A stretch of DNA of 64,000 nt from Trematomus loennbergii (Eukaryota; Chordata; Actinopteri; Perciformes; Nototheniidae), in NCBI GenBank assembly GCA_012861695.1, contig JAAOOA010000167.1, positions 173,501-237,500 on the forward strand, given 5' to 3'. A program made the position numbers and the translations under genes. The notes below the pieces were generated by a model. The model was not told the origin of the DNA, did not search any database, and worked only from the letters and a program-made list of their open reading frames with translations. Shown here one piece after another: positions 22,462 to 33,639 of this stretch. Numbering within the stretch: the stretch's first letter is position 1; every line of letters starts with the position of its first letter.

Positions 22462-23490
22462 CTCTGGTACTTCTACTTTCACTCAAGTATAAGATCTGAG
22501 TACTTCTACTTTCACTCAAGTACAAGATCTGACTACTTCTACTTTTACTCAAGTATAAGATCTGAGTACTTCTACTTTTACTCAAGTACAAGATCTGAGT
22601 ATTTCTACTTTCACTCAAGTACAAGATCTGACTACTTCTATTTTTATTCAAGTATAAGATCTGAGTACTTCTACTTTTACTCGAGTACAAGATCTGAGTA
22701 CTTCTACTTTTACTCAAGTATAAGATCTGACTACTTCTATTTTTACTCAAGTATAAGATCTGAGTACTTCTACTTTTACTCGAGTACAAGATCTGAGTAC
22801 TTCTACTTTACTCAGTATAAGATCTGAGTACTTCTACTTTTACTCAAGTACAATATCTAAGTACTTCTATTTTTACTCAAGTATAGATCTGAGTACTTCT
22901 ACTTTTACTCGAGTACAAGATCTGAGTACTTCTACTTTTACTCAAGTATAAGATCTGAGTACTTCTACTTTCACTCAAGTACAAGATCTGACTACTTCTA
23001 CTTTTACTCAAGTATAATCTGAGTACTTCTACTTTTACTCAAGTACAAGATCTGAGTATTTCTACTTTCACTCAAGTACAAGATCTGACTACTTCTGTTT
23101 TTATTCAAGTATAAGATCTGATTACTTCTACTTTTACTCGAGTACAAGATCTGAGTACTTCTACTTTTACTCAAGTATAAGATCTGACTACTTCTATTTT
23201 TACTCAAGTATAAGATCTGAGTACTTCTACTTTTACTCGAGTACAAGATCTGAGTACTTCTACTTTTACTCAAGTATAAGATCTGAGTACTTCTACTTTT
23301 ACTCAAGTACAATATCTGAGTACTTCTATTTTTACTCAAGTATAAGATCTGAGTACTTCTACTTTTACTCGAGTACAAGATCTGAGTACTTCTACTTTTT
23401 ACTCAAGTATAAGATCTGAGTACTTCTACTTTTACTCGAGTACAAGATCTGAGTACTTCTACTTTTACTCAAGTATAAGATCTGAGTGCT
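22462..23490. repeat. 33-bp minisatellite, about 31 units
   Basis: The unit is close to TACTTCTACTTTTACTCAAG plus TATAAGATCTGAG. Variants alternate AAGTATAAG and AAGTACAAG or CGAGTACAAG. Frames are open on both strands only because 33 is a multiple of three. A two-unit fragment of the same repeat lies at 39,427-39,478, beside the last exon of the oxidase gene. Confidence 0.95.
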
Positions 23491-24354
23491 GTACGACTGA
23501 CAAAAGTGATATTTGAGCAGAAAATACAAACTTATTTTAAGTGTTTATTTAAACATGTAAGTAAAAAAATGTAGTTGTCACACCTGATTTCGTTTGAACT
23601 TATCAAAGAACGTGCACGGATCACAAAAACAAACTTTTATCTATCAACTGAAGTTGCAAATCACAGGAAATATAAAAAAGGAACACATTTTGAACTCGTA
23701 TTTCTAAAGCAAATATCATCCAAACGGTACACGAGCATATTTCAAAATAAACCTTATTTAAAACTGTTCATTATCTTGATTACAGAAAAAGGAGTAGTGG
23801 ATAATATGTTTACAGAATACATTGATATTAAATATATATTTCAAATCCAGTAATCATGCAAAATAACAGTTCTTGAGACAATTACAAAATGTGAGCTAAT
23901 TTGCATTAGCTCACATTTTTAAATGGATTTATTTAACCTGTTGTCCTTTAATGAGTTCCATATTTGAGATGTCTTAATCATATAATGCCAACAATTGATA
24001 GGCTTCACACATTCAGTCAATATAAAAGTAGTGGTTGAAAAAGGCAGATCTGTTCACCAATAAATATGTTTTGAAAAGTTTAATATAACCAGAATGATAA
24101 AGGTAAAGTGGGTTTTTATATCTATACCATATACAATGTGATCTCTGAGTCATGCTGTCCTCAATGTTTTATGTTATCTTTCTCTCATGACTTCCTGGTG
24201 CTGATAAAGCACCGACTTCTCCAGGAGTATAGACTTTACAATTCAATGCATTACTGTTCCCGTTGTATACTGTGCAGGAGTTTATTTGCAACCTGTGATG
24301 AAAGCAGGGTATGATCAACTGAAGGAAAACAATATCAGAGCGGAGCAAAAGTGG
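23491..24354. other. 3' flank shared with the LTD gene at 61 kb
   Basis: Patches such as AAAAGTAGTGGTTGAAAAAGG with GCAGATCTGTTCACC resemble the flank at 60,900-61,200 (AAAAGCAGTGGCCATCAATC, GAAGATCTGTTTACC). This is consistent with duplication of the LTD genes together with their downstream sequence. No gene is seen. Confidence 0.45.
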
Positions 24355-27325
24355 TCAGTTTTTATCTTTGGATAATAGATGTTTAACTACGATGTGTTGG
24401 TCCTCTCCAGTGTTGCTGCAGAGGGAAAACTGCAGTTTGTCTCCAGGGCTCCAAAACTGCAGATCCTCCCACACCAGGTCAGCAGGATCATTACTGAGAG
24501 GTGTACGTGTTATCTGTAAAATACAAGACACAGGCAAGAAAAATCATTCAATAATTAAAGCTATACAAGGTCTGCACCAATATGTGACTTGCACTATTTG
24601 TATTTGTTTTATGTCTTAATTAGAGTGTAGAAGTATATTGTATGTAGTTGGAGGATGGACAACAACTTCACTGTTGCTGTTCAAGCCTTTAATCCTATAT
24701 TAGTTTTTATTTTTTAAAGATGCAAAAGTTGAAACTCACAGTGACATCTCCTCCAGCGTTGAGTTGAAAGAGTCCTCAAATGTGTACGTGAGGGGGTTGA
24801 CTTGTTAAATTGCAGTTTTAACTCCCAACCTCCCAGCTGTTGGTCCTGCAGGAGGTACATTGGGAGGGCGAGACACAGAACAGATAAGTTAGTAATGTTA
24901 TAATGTTGAAGTTAAATCGACTGTGTTTATAAATTACATTAAAAGAGACAACATGGATTCTTGGGTAATCAACAGGTCATTCTCTTAGTTTGAACCGCTC
25001 ATTGGGTTAGGGTTGAGTTACTGTTCTACATATTATACCTAAAGTTATTCACAAGATTACCGTTACCTCGTGGAACGTGTTTTTCAGACAGAAGATTGGC
25101 GTGTGTGGACCTCATGATAAATCCTGATGTGAATCCTGAGAGTAACAGCTGGTCTGGTTGGCTCCTTAGAGTGAGAAGTATCAGGTTCTACATCTTTCTT
25201 TGTGTGTTCCTATGGGACAAATAAACACACAGAATTCAATAAAGATGAACAGGTTCCCTAGAGTTTTAGATCTTCACCTCCATGGATATGTTTTCTTATG
25301 ATCAGCGTGCAAACTACACACGGAAGATGGTGCAAGCTAGCGAACATGGATGTAACCAATGCTTGACCCACGGAGAAAGAAAATACAATTTGCAAATACA
25401 ATTTGAGCAAAGTAACGTATATTTTAGTACTTTGACTTCAAGGCGGTGATTAGTGCACTGAACTGATCACAACTTTACTTTGTTTAAGAGCACATCCAGT
25501 TCACAAGCCCTACAATTTCAAAAGAACATCCTTAGTTAACAACAACTTCATAGGGGATTTTAAAGTTGTGTGAAGTAACTAAACATTACAAATACAATAT
25601 CAGGGGTGATTAACCTCTTTGCCATTTTCTTTTTTTGAAAGTTTACGTGACTTGGTGAGTGGAAATGACTGGCTTTTTATCTAGTTTGCACGGATTTTTT
25701 TTTTACCTAGCTCCACCCCTCACTATCTTCGGCATCACAGCAAAAGGAAGGGGGGTGACAGGGAGGGTGAGAGGGGGACGGGGTGCGAGACAGTCTCACA
25801 CAACTTCAAAAGACTGCCTTAATTAACACTAGTTACAAACACTGATCAAAGGACAGACTTCAGAGGCTAATTAGATTGACATCAAAGGCTTATAACATGC
25901 CGGTGTGATATCACACCGGCATATTACAACACCTCACCCCCTCACATCAAAGGATATCACACCTATCTGTGATATCACACCTACCTGTGATAACACCTCG
26001 AACAAATGGGGTCATTAGCATATCAAAGGAGGACATTTTCATAAGTAGTGGGGGTGTGACCTGTCACTTTTTATGCATACTAATGTGACGAGAGTGGCAT
26101 CAGTAATATTACTTTCTTCCCTCGAAGATTGTGTGTTTCATCCCCTTTAGTTCTTGACCAGAACGCATCACATGGACGAATCTGGGCTCCATGTCGGGCC
26201 TCGTCCACTCCAACGTCAAATCGGCAGCATTTACCACCGGCTCCAGATAATACGGCAACATGATGTCATCACCAAGGTTTGCTACGATTAGCTGAGATGA
26301 GCCAATCAGCTGAGACTGGCCTGGGAATAATAACATGTATACATTATGTTTTTGGAATAAACAGAGCAATATTTGAACAATGGATAGTAAAAAGTGGAGA
26401 AAAACAACAACAATATAAGATCTAGTCACCCCTAGTTTTGACTTCTGCACCTCTTGGCTCCATTTTCAGCCATTAAACAGTCTAGTCATGATCGTAGACT
26501 TTGCCAATTGAAGGGCATTTCATAGAGAGAATTCCATTGGCTGGTCTACCACAGCACATTCAGCATTGCAAGAACAGCTTACAAAGCAACCGGAAAACGA
26601 AGACACACTAAGAATGTATAAAGATAACCTTTTCTCAGTTGCACATGAAGTCAAAATGGCCTGACTTTCCAGTACAACATAACCCCAATCTTCATCCATC
26701 CTGCCCATCCATGAGCATTTTCCTTATACCCTAAACCCCACCCTAGGTTTAAAGTAATTCTGGATTCAGCTTTATTTTACAGTTTTTAGGACCCATAAGG
26801 GATGTTCAACTGTTTGTACAAGGAAGTTGATTTCCCTCGCCCAAATAATTACAGATCTCTCTTTCCCAATGCAAGTCAATGGAAATTAAGTGACTGAAAC
26901 AGAAGTTGTAGTACCACCATTTGGCCACTACAAAAGTGTGCTTATTCTTGACATTTTTCCTAGGAAGAGTCAACATTATCAAAAAGAGACTCAAATAATA
27001 TCCGTGAATTTGTTTCAAACAAATGTTGCAAAAACTTAAATTGTGTGAACAACTTCATCTAGCATAAGCTTACCCTAGCTTCATGGCTACAGCTTAGCAG
27101 CATTTTGTCTGAAACACTTTGCTGATATGAACCTTGCTTTCAAATAACGGTATGTAATCTCAAAAGGGTTTACAGTCCTACAAGTTTGCAAATAAAACAT
27201 CACGATATTGTATTGTGTGTTAGTTACCTCTACAGTAGTGTGTTAGGAGAAGATGGAAAAGCAAAACACTGAGAGTTCTCAAATGAGTTTTTAAGGGGCT
27301 TTCCGTCTGTGTGGAGAAGCATCAT
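24355..27325 (-). pseudogene. Butyrophilin-like / lamin-tail-domain gene, broken (copy b)
   Basis: The signal exon 27,325-27,228 (starts MMLLHTDGKPLK) has one extra base, which spoils its hydrophobic part. The V-set exon from 26,320 reads GQSQLIGSSQLIVANLGDD, then LEWTRPDMEPRFVHV. This is the start of fish butyrophilin-like V domains, but the usual first cysteine is Tyr (LPYYLEP) and the exon ends abruptly near 26,108 at a dispersed repeat. Further downstream are three LTD exons: about 25,200-25,067 (IFCLKNTFHE in one frame), 24,845-24,740 (DQQLGGWELKLQF, then out of frame) and 24,513-24,355 (DLVWEDLQFWSPGDKLQF, intact). Transmembrane, second Ig and coiled-coil exons were not found. That the Ig and LTD exons belong to one gene is inferred from order, strand and spacing. 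Confidence 0.6.
25485..26086 (-). repeat. Dispersed repeat / terminal-repeat-like unit, inverted copy
   Basis: Reverse complement of the 720-1,800 unit: it ends at CACTTTTTATGCATACTAAT (outer edge) and contains GTGATATCACACCTACCTG and TAGTTTGCACGGATTTTT. Relative to the left copy it lacks about 220 bp. Its outer edge abuts the truncated V-set exon, so its arrival, or a later rearrangement at it, broke the butyrophilin-like gene. Confidence 0.7.
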
Positions 27326-27900
27326 GGAGAACTGGAAGTGAACTGAAAACAGAAATAATATGACCTGAGATAGAACTGAACATTTGTTTTACTAATTATT
27401 CTGCTACAAGCAATGAAGCTAAACTTAACTGACTTACAGTTGCTTTTATTATCTGTTCTAATAAAAAATGGTGGTTATAAGAGAAGACAACTCAAAATGT
27501 AGACTCATTTTTTTCTAAACATTTATAATCTCTTTTAGATTAAATGTTAGACAAAGACTGATTACAGATGGAGCATCTTATTTCAGACTCCAGCTTACTG
27601 CTTCCTGCCTACTACCTGCCAGTTTACCTGCCTAAGACCTGCCAAAGACCAGTATCTGGGAATGTTAAGCCCTCCCACTATTTTCCAAGCGGGCGTTGCC
27701 AGATTTTCATTTCAGGATTTAACCAGAGATGGCGCTTCCTTCACAGAAACAGGAAGACAGCTTTCATGGACTTTCAGTTTTGTTTAGAAGAGCATTTGAA
27801 CACATCAATATTTTAGATCAAATAAAGTATATCTAATCTTGTAATTCAAAAATATATAGTCTTTATATATTAAATAACTTTACACTTGTAAAAAAATCCT
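27326..27900. other. No gene seen upstream of the butyrophilin-like remnant
   Basis: This should contain the 5' flank of copy b. A short plus-strand frame at 27,568-27,816 has no recognised features. Confidence 0.4.
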
Positions 27901-27904
27901 GAGT

Positions 27905-27965
27905 GAGGTTTTCATAAATTGCATTTAGCTGACGCTTTTTTTTATCCAAAGCGACTTACTATTTA
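27905..27965 (-). mobile_element. SINE 3'-tail fragment
   Basis: GCATTTAGCTGACGC followed by TTTATCCAAAGCGACTTAC is the reverse complement of the widespread fish SINE tail 'AAGTCGCTTTGGATAAAAGC...', seen in sense at 38,485-38,525. Confidence 0.75.
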
Positions 27966-28224
27966 ATAAATGATAAATGATTATTCATAACAAATATGAG
28001 TGATGTGTGATTATTATTCATGCTATATACTGATATAGGGCTAAGTAAGCAATAAATCCTGCAAATTAACCCTTAGTTGTTCAATATATTTATTCAGACA
28101 ATGTGAGTAGAAATACAGAAATTCTGCTCCCACCTAAGGCCAACGTTGCAATATTACAACATTTCCCTAAAAACTTACCAAAACGTAAACATTTTTAAAA
28201 CTCTTTCATTTCTGCTCCAGAGGC

Positions 28225-28985
28225 CAGGGTTAAATTGGGATTTGATATGTGGGGGGCTCTGTTAGAAGGTGCGACGGGGGGACGGGGGGGGGAGAGAGTT
28301 AATTGTCAATGGGGGGGAAGGACACACGTTCACTAAGCCGAAAAAACTATATCCGTCACAGTGATCTGCTATTATAAAGTAAATTCAACACATATCGACC
28401 CTAAATATAGCATATATTAAGAACGAGAAAGTGTTAACATCGTTTTTTGTAAACATATGACAAATGTGCGAGGGTGATGACATCAGGCATCGTCCTATGG
28501 GCTTAGCCCCGGACAGGTACAACAGGTATTCACTCAGAGGGGGGTAGGTACTAAATGCCACCCATTTACATGTAGGCAAACAGTCAAAAATCAACATACA
28601 GTAGGGGGGTGGGGGATGGTGAACGGTATGTGGGTATGTGGGACACTGAAAAGTCTATGGTAAAAAGCCTCAGTCACCTTAATTCATGTAATAAAAACAT
28701 CTCAGGTCAGTAACACTGAAAGCTAAATGTGCAATACCATGTTCAGCTATGTTACTATTTATAATGTTATTGTTGTTACAACAGAAGATGTTTTTCTTTA
28801 TATTGAAGTTAAATGCATCAATCTGGTGCACTTTGAGGTCAAAATTAAGATTTATGGATACCGCTGGAAAAAGCTGCAGTACATATGCCGAGCCTGTACG
28901 TAGCGCTGTAACTTCCTCCACAAAAGCAGCCTTCTGTTTATTCAACGTGGTGGGGGCCGAGGAACCGGCAGAGTTTTTCGCCGGT
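28225..28985. mobile_element. G-run-containing MITE-like repeat, copy 1
   Basis: Starts near CCAGGGTTAAATTGGG with a TGTGGGGGGCTCTG phrase, then a G-rich patch at 28,270-28,315, and includes GCATCAATCTGGTGCACTTT at about 28,815. The same phrase lies in the 48,838-49,360 element, where the ends are clearer. The right end of this copy is not well defined. Confidence 0.4.
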
Positions 28986-29219
28986 CAACGTGTGTGAAAG
29001 TTTAAATCTTCCTTATTGAGCTTTAAAAAAAATTAATAACGACTATATATAATAATAAAATAAACACCGGCTGTTGTTATGCCTGCTGTAACGTTAAATT
29101 ACTCCGTTCTCCGCTTAAGTAATTATGCCGTTACAAGCTTCATAGTTGTATTTATCATCTAAATTTGCCGAAACAAGTTTAATATAAGTTTATTACTTAC
29201 TTGTTGTTTTTAATCATTG

Positions 29220-29665
29220 CATGGACTGGCACCACATTACCTGTCTGAGTTGTTGCACCGCCATGCTCCAGCTAGAGCATTGCGATCAGCTCAGCAAAAT
29301 ATGTTGGTGGTTCCTCGGTGCAGGAAAAAAACCTGAGGTGACAGGGCTTTCAGTGTTGCAGCTCCAGACTGTGGAACAGCCTCCCAGTACATATCCGGAC
29401 TGCTGAGTCAATTGAACTTTTTAAATCTCAGCTAAAAACTCACCTCTTTGCACTGGCTTTTAATACTAGTTGAACATTACATTTTTACATTTGTATGTGT
29501 TTTTTTAAATATTTTTCTAGTTATTGTGCTTTTTATCATGTTTTTCATTATTGTTTTATTATTGTACTCCCATTGTGTTATTTAATATGTATTGCCTGTA
29601 CAGCACTTTGGTCAACTGAAGGTTGTTTTAAATGTGCTATATAAATAAATAAAGATTGAGATTGA
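29220..29665 (+). mobile_element. 5'-truncated L2/CR1-type LINE, C-terminal coding end and 3' tail
   Basis: The frame ending at TGA 29,471-29,473 reads SSRLWNSLPVHIRTAESIEL, then FKSQLKTHLFALAF. This is the standard C-terminal end of reverse transcriptase proteins of L2/CR1-type fish LINEs. One missing base before it shifts the preceding GDRAFSVAAP part into another frame. The 3' end reads CAGCACTTTGGTCAACTGAA, then ATGTGCTATATAAATAAA and a repeated GATTGA tail, as such LINEs have in place of poly(A). Confidence 0.8.
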
Positions 29666-29689
29666 GATTGAATATTCTGAAAACGGGGG

Positions 29690-29900
29690 GTTACGTATTG
29701 TAACCCTAGTTATATAAACACAGGCGGAGCCCTCTACTGGACTCTATGGGTACTACTCTCTATCATGCTGTGCGTGCTTTCACCTACTGAATTTACGTAA
29801 ACGTAGCCGGCCAATCGGGGCGAGCCTACCTGAATGCGCGCGCAGGCCCACAGTATATAAGGCGGCTCCAGCCGCCGCCCCACTATCGTATACACTCTTC
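29690..29900 (+). repeat. DIRS terminal inverted repeat, left
   Basis: Includes CTGTGCGTGCTTTCACCTAC, AACGTAGCCGGCCAATCGGG and a TATATAAGG box. The outermost bases pair with 35,640-35,680 (CCCATAGAGTCCAGTAGAGG). In DIRS elements these ends carry the promoter and the circle-forming ends. Confidence 0.85.
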
Positions 29901-30481
29901 AGCGAGCGGACTAGGAAAGACAGGGCCTCCAGGTAGAGGGCTCCGCCTGTGTTTATATAACTAGGGTTACAATACGTAACCCCCCGTTATATCTCTCACA
30001 GGCTCCGCCCTCTACTGGACTCTATGGGTACAGTGGGCGGAGCCCCGATGTATAAACGCCCTGTCGTCCAACAACATCGACCCACCACACCGTCCCTGAC
30101 CGGCTTTTGGCTAATATCCACTGCATCCCCACTTCCTCCCATCCGGTTGTAACCGTGGAGAAGTCGGGGCCGCAACTTGGATAAGGCACCCTCACACACG
30201 CTTACCTCGTGTAGAGTGTGCATGGAAAAAAATTGTGCGGAGACTCCGTCTGGAGCCTACCGCGCACCATGTTCCCCAGGTCCCTCAGGAGCATGGGAAA
30301 ACATAAGTGCACCACATCCCCACACTCACACACGCTCCGTGTAGAGTGGGCATGGACAATAGTGAGGAAGGCTCTCCCAGCCTGCCCATGGGCAGGCGGG
30401 GAGAGTCCTCCAGCCCTGTATGGGGCTGATTGTACACCATGTCTCCCGAGTCCCTCAGGAGCATGGGAAAACACAAGTGTT

Positions 30482-31585
30482 TTATGTCCAGGGGGGGGGG
30501 TCAGATACCTGCTGACCCACAGCCACCCCCCTCTCACCAGTCATGCGTTGCCTCGGCAAGCACCGACGACGAGAAGGAGCCAGACATGTCCAGGGATAAC
30601 ATTTTATGAAGGGGCCTGGCGTAGACCAAGACGCCGCCGTGCATATATCTTCTACACTCACGCCGCTGAATAAGGCTGTTGACACAGCCACAGCCCGTGT
30701 AGAATGTGCACGGACCCCAGTGGGGAGGGCTCTCCCCGCCCGTCCATAGGCATGTGTAATGCACCTGCATAGCCATCCTGTTAGGCGCTTCTTTGAGAGG
30801 GCTTTTCCAGCCACACCATCCCCAAAGCACACAAACAGTTGTTCAGTGCGCCTAATGGCAGCCGTGCGCTCTACATAGCATGCTAGCGCACGCACTGGGC
30901 AGAGGAGGTGCAATTTAGCCTCCCTGGCCCCAATATGGGGTGGAAGATTAAAGCCACCTAACTGAATAGCCCTTGCTCTGAATGAACTTCTGATACTCTT
31001 AGGAGTAAAGGAGTGGTTCGGCCTGAGTGTCGCCCCGCTACGGTCACCCCGGATCAAAAGACAACTTGGGTGTACCGACAGAGCGGTCAGCTCGGACACT
31101 CTTTTAGCCGAAGTCAAGGCAAGTAGCAATGCTGTCTTCCATGACAGTGCTACTAGGGAGGAAAGCTCCAGAGGCTCAAATGGTTCTGTGACCAGAGCCT
31201 CGAGCACCAACGGCAGGTCCCACTGCGGGGCGGAGGCGTGCACTACCGGGCGCTGCCTCCTGACCCCCTGCAAAAACCGCGTCATAAGCGGCTGACTGAA
31301 GGCTGACCTGCCTCCAAATCCCTCATGGCAGGACGAAATGGCTGCTGCATACACCTTAATTGTGGAATGAGCCAGCCCCCTGTCCACCAGTATCTGTAAG
31401 TAGGTAAGAATAGAGCCCAGCGTGCACGACAGAGGCTCTAGACTCCTTCCTTCACACCATCGCCGGAATCCCGCCCACTTTGGCCTGTAACAAGCTGTGG
31501 TGGATTCTGCTCTTGCTGCTTGGATAGTCTGAATAACGTTATCAGACAGCCCCACCTGTCTCAGCCTGTCCCTCTCAGGAGCCAA
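30482..31585 (-). CDS. DIRS tyrosine recombinase
   Basis: A frame of 367 codons, the usual length for a DIRS recombinase, which inserts the circular cDNA into the genome. The N-terminal half has the core-binding helices (ACYRPKWAGFRRWCEGRSL, ILTYLQILVDRGLAHSTIKV). Catalytic positions seen are the first Arg in LTSAKRVSELTAL, His and the second Arg in GVRAHSTRAVA, and a candidate nucleophile Tyr in PFIKCYPWT. The frame is uninterrupted. It overlaps nothing and follows the RNase H frame downstream on the same strand. It could still be active in trans, although the other element genes are damaged. Confidence 0.85.
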   Translation of the reverse strand: MAPERDRLRQVGLSDNVIQTIQAARAESTTACYRPKWAGFRRWCEGRSLEPLSCTLGSILTYLQILVDRGLAHSTIKVYAAAISSCHEGFGGRSAFSQPLMTRFLQGVRRQRPVVHASAPQWDLPLVLEALVTEPFEPLELSSLVALSWKTALLLALTSAKRVSELTALSVHPSCLLIRGDRSGATLRPNHSFTPKSIRSSFRARAIQLGGFNLPPHIGAREAKLHLLCPVRALACYVERTAAIRRTEQLFVCFGDGVAGKALSKKRLTGWLCRCITHAYGRAGRALPTGVRAHSTRAVAVSTALFSGVSVEDICTAASWSTPGPFIKCYPWTCLAPSRRRCLPRQRMTGERGVAVGQQVSDPPPWT

Positions 31586-31705
31586 GCCTGGAGAGGTTGG
31601 CCCAGAGTGGGTAACGCCCCTATTGCACCTGCTTCCTGAGACAGCGCTCCCCAGACCTGAGGAATCGCTCAGGGCTGGCCCACCATCATCTGTGTTACCC
31701 CCGCG

Positions 31706-32293
31706 TTACCACGGCGCCAGGCGGCGATCTGGGGCCACCAGGATGATTGACAGCTGTTCCCGCCTCACCCTCTCCAGGAGGGGGGGGATAAGGTGCAGCG
31801 GTGGAAAGGCGTAAAGCAGCTTTCTTGGCCATGGCTCGTGTGCAAACGTGTCGACCCCCAAGGGCGGGTTGTCCCACCGAGCCAGGGAGAACCACAGGGC
31901 ACAGTGGCTGTTGCGCCGATTGGCGAACAGGTCCACCTCTGCTCTACCGAACTGAGTCCAGACCTGCTTCACCACCTCCGGGTGAAGCCTCCACTCGTCT
32001 GGCAGGGGTCCGCCTCTTGACATGAGGTCGGCCCCCCTGTTCTCCCGTCCCGGGATGTGAAGAGCCCTTAGAGACAACACAATCTGTGAAACCCACAGCC
32101 ACAGGTTCTCTGCTGCGGTCAACCAGGCTATTGAGCGGACTCCGCCCTGCCTGTTGATGTACGCCACTGTGGTGCGGTTGTCGCTCCTTACTAGCACCTG
32201 TTTGCCCTGTATTAAGGGTTTGCAGTGCTGTAGGACCAACATCACTGCTTGCAGCTCCAGGAGGTTGCTGTGCCGCCAGAGGCCAGCAACCAC
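31706..32293 (-). pseudogene. DIRS RNase H and following domain
   Basis: The frame reads SNLLELQAVMLVLQHCKP (acidic Glu), VLVRSDNRTTVAYINRQGG (catalytic Asp with N.TTV.YIN), then LHIPGRENRGADLMSR (final acidic segment). This is the RNase H domain that removes the RNA strand during cDNA synthesis. It continues into WDNPPLGVDTFAHEPWPRKL, the domain common downstream of RNase H in DIRS elements. It should be fused to the reverse transcriptase, but frame changes between 32,293 and 32,716 separate them. Confidence 0.8.
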
Positions 32294-32715
32294 CCACAGC
32301 CCTTTCTAGACACGTCCCCCCCCATCCTGTCACTTTCTTTTTCTTTGAAGCGTCTGTGAAGACTGTGATATAGGAGGTTACCTGCCCCAGTGGAGCTCCC
32401 CTCTGCAGATTCTCTGGGGACCCCCAGAATCGGAGGTTGCTCTCTACTGAGGGGGGGGATGGCCACCAGACGTCGTTTGTGTCTTAAGATCTAAACGAAG
32501 GCCGGTAAACCACATCTGCATGCGACGTGCATGCAGCAGTCTGAGTGGCACTACGGAGTGAGCAGCCGTCATGAGACCCAAAGTCTGCATGATAATCAAA
32601 GCTGTCACCGTCGCCCCCTGACGCAGCCTGCAGACTGCCCGCAGCAGGGATGCCTGTCTGCTTTCTGTCAGGGTGACACGTAGTCTGCCTGCATCGAGCA
32701 TCACCCCCAGATATT

Positions 32716-33465
32716 CTACCTGCTGGTGAGGTATGGGGGAGCTCTTCTTCCAATTGACCGCAACTTCTTTTTCAACCCAACTTGGTTAGGTGTAGGATCA
32801 ATTGGGCTGTGTGCAGTATTGCCCATTCCCTGGACCTGGCCATAACTATGAGGTCGTCCCTCATGCCATGGTCCCGCAGCGGTTGCAGCGTCATGGCTGA
32901 ACGTGCGTGGGGATAGGGAGTAGCCGAACGGCAGTCTGTTGTACTCGTAGGCTACCCCTGGAAGGCAAAACGCGAATACTTTCTGTGCTCTTGGAGCAAT
33001 TTCGCCATGAAAGTAAGCGTTCTTCAGGTCGATGGTTGTGAACCAATCGCCTGGCTGCACCAGTCTCAGTAACTGTTTCATAGTTAACATATGGAACTTC
33101 TTGCATGCAATGTGCTGGTTCAGGCATTGAAGATCCAGAATGGGCCTGAATTCTCCTGTCTTCTTGGGAACCAGGAAGTACAGGGAATAATGCCCCTTCT
33201 CTCTGACTTGAGAGTGCACATGCTGAGAGGAAACCTCCTCCTGGGATGACAGATGTGCTTCTCTCCTGCCTCTGAACGGAGGAGGGATGCTGCAAAACTG
33301 GAGTGAATAACCCAGTCTCAGTGTCCTGTCCATGCGCTCTGTTAATACACCACTGATTTTCCATTCCCCATAACATTGTGTTAGGGGATGTGCAATCAGC
33401 TGCGGCGCCGCAGCTATGAAGCTGTGGTACTCTCTGGTGGCCCACTCCGCCGTCAAACCCTCCAT
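32716..33465 (-). pseudogene. DIRS reverse transcriptase, catalytic motif damaged
   Basis: The frame includes YSLYFLVPKKTGEFRPILDL, the first conserved palm segment, WFTTIDLKNAYFHGEI (motif A with catalytic Asp) and YEYNRLPFGYSLSPRTFS (motif B). Beyond this the frame shifts. In the neighbouring frame around 32,840-32,870, only GMRDDLIVMARS remains where the family has a longer stretch with Y(L/V)DD. The residues just before DD appear deleted, so the enzyme is very probably inactive. The same upstream region (33,480-33,613) continues in other frames. Confidence 0.75.
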
Positions 33466-33639
33466 AAAAGGAAGTTTGACCCATGGGGGGCTGACACAGA
33501 AAGGGCCGTTTTTCTATAATGTAGTTTCCACTCAGAGAAAAAAACAGCCGATTTTTAACTGAGGTCCCTGAACGCACCACGGCATGCTCCCGTGAGAGCG
33601 CGCGCTCCACCATAATGCTGTTTTCTCTTAGAGAGAAAT

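Noticed and set aside
22297..23378. Open frames on both strands with YFYFYSSIRSE or SKSRSTQILYL repeats
   Set aside because: Products of a 33-bp tandem repeat whose unit length is a multiple of three. No start context or domain.
22462..23490. CRISPR-like regular repeats
   Set aside because: The units abut without unique spacers and the genome is a vertebrate's. This is a minisatellite.
30202..30673. Open frames at the 3' end of the DIRS element
   Set aside because: They overlap repeated end sequence of the element and run antisense or out of frame to the recombinase.
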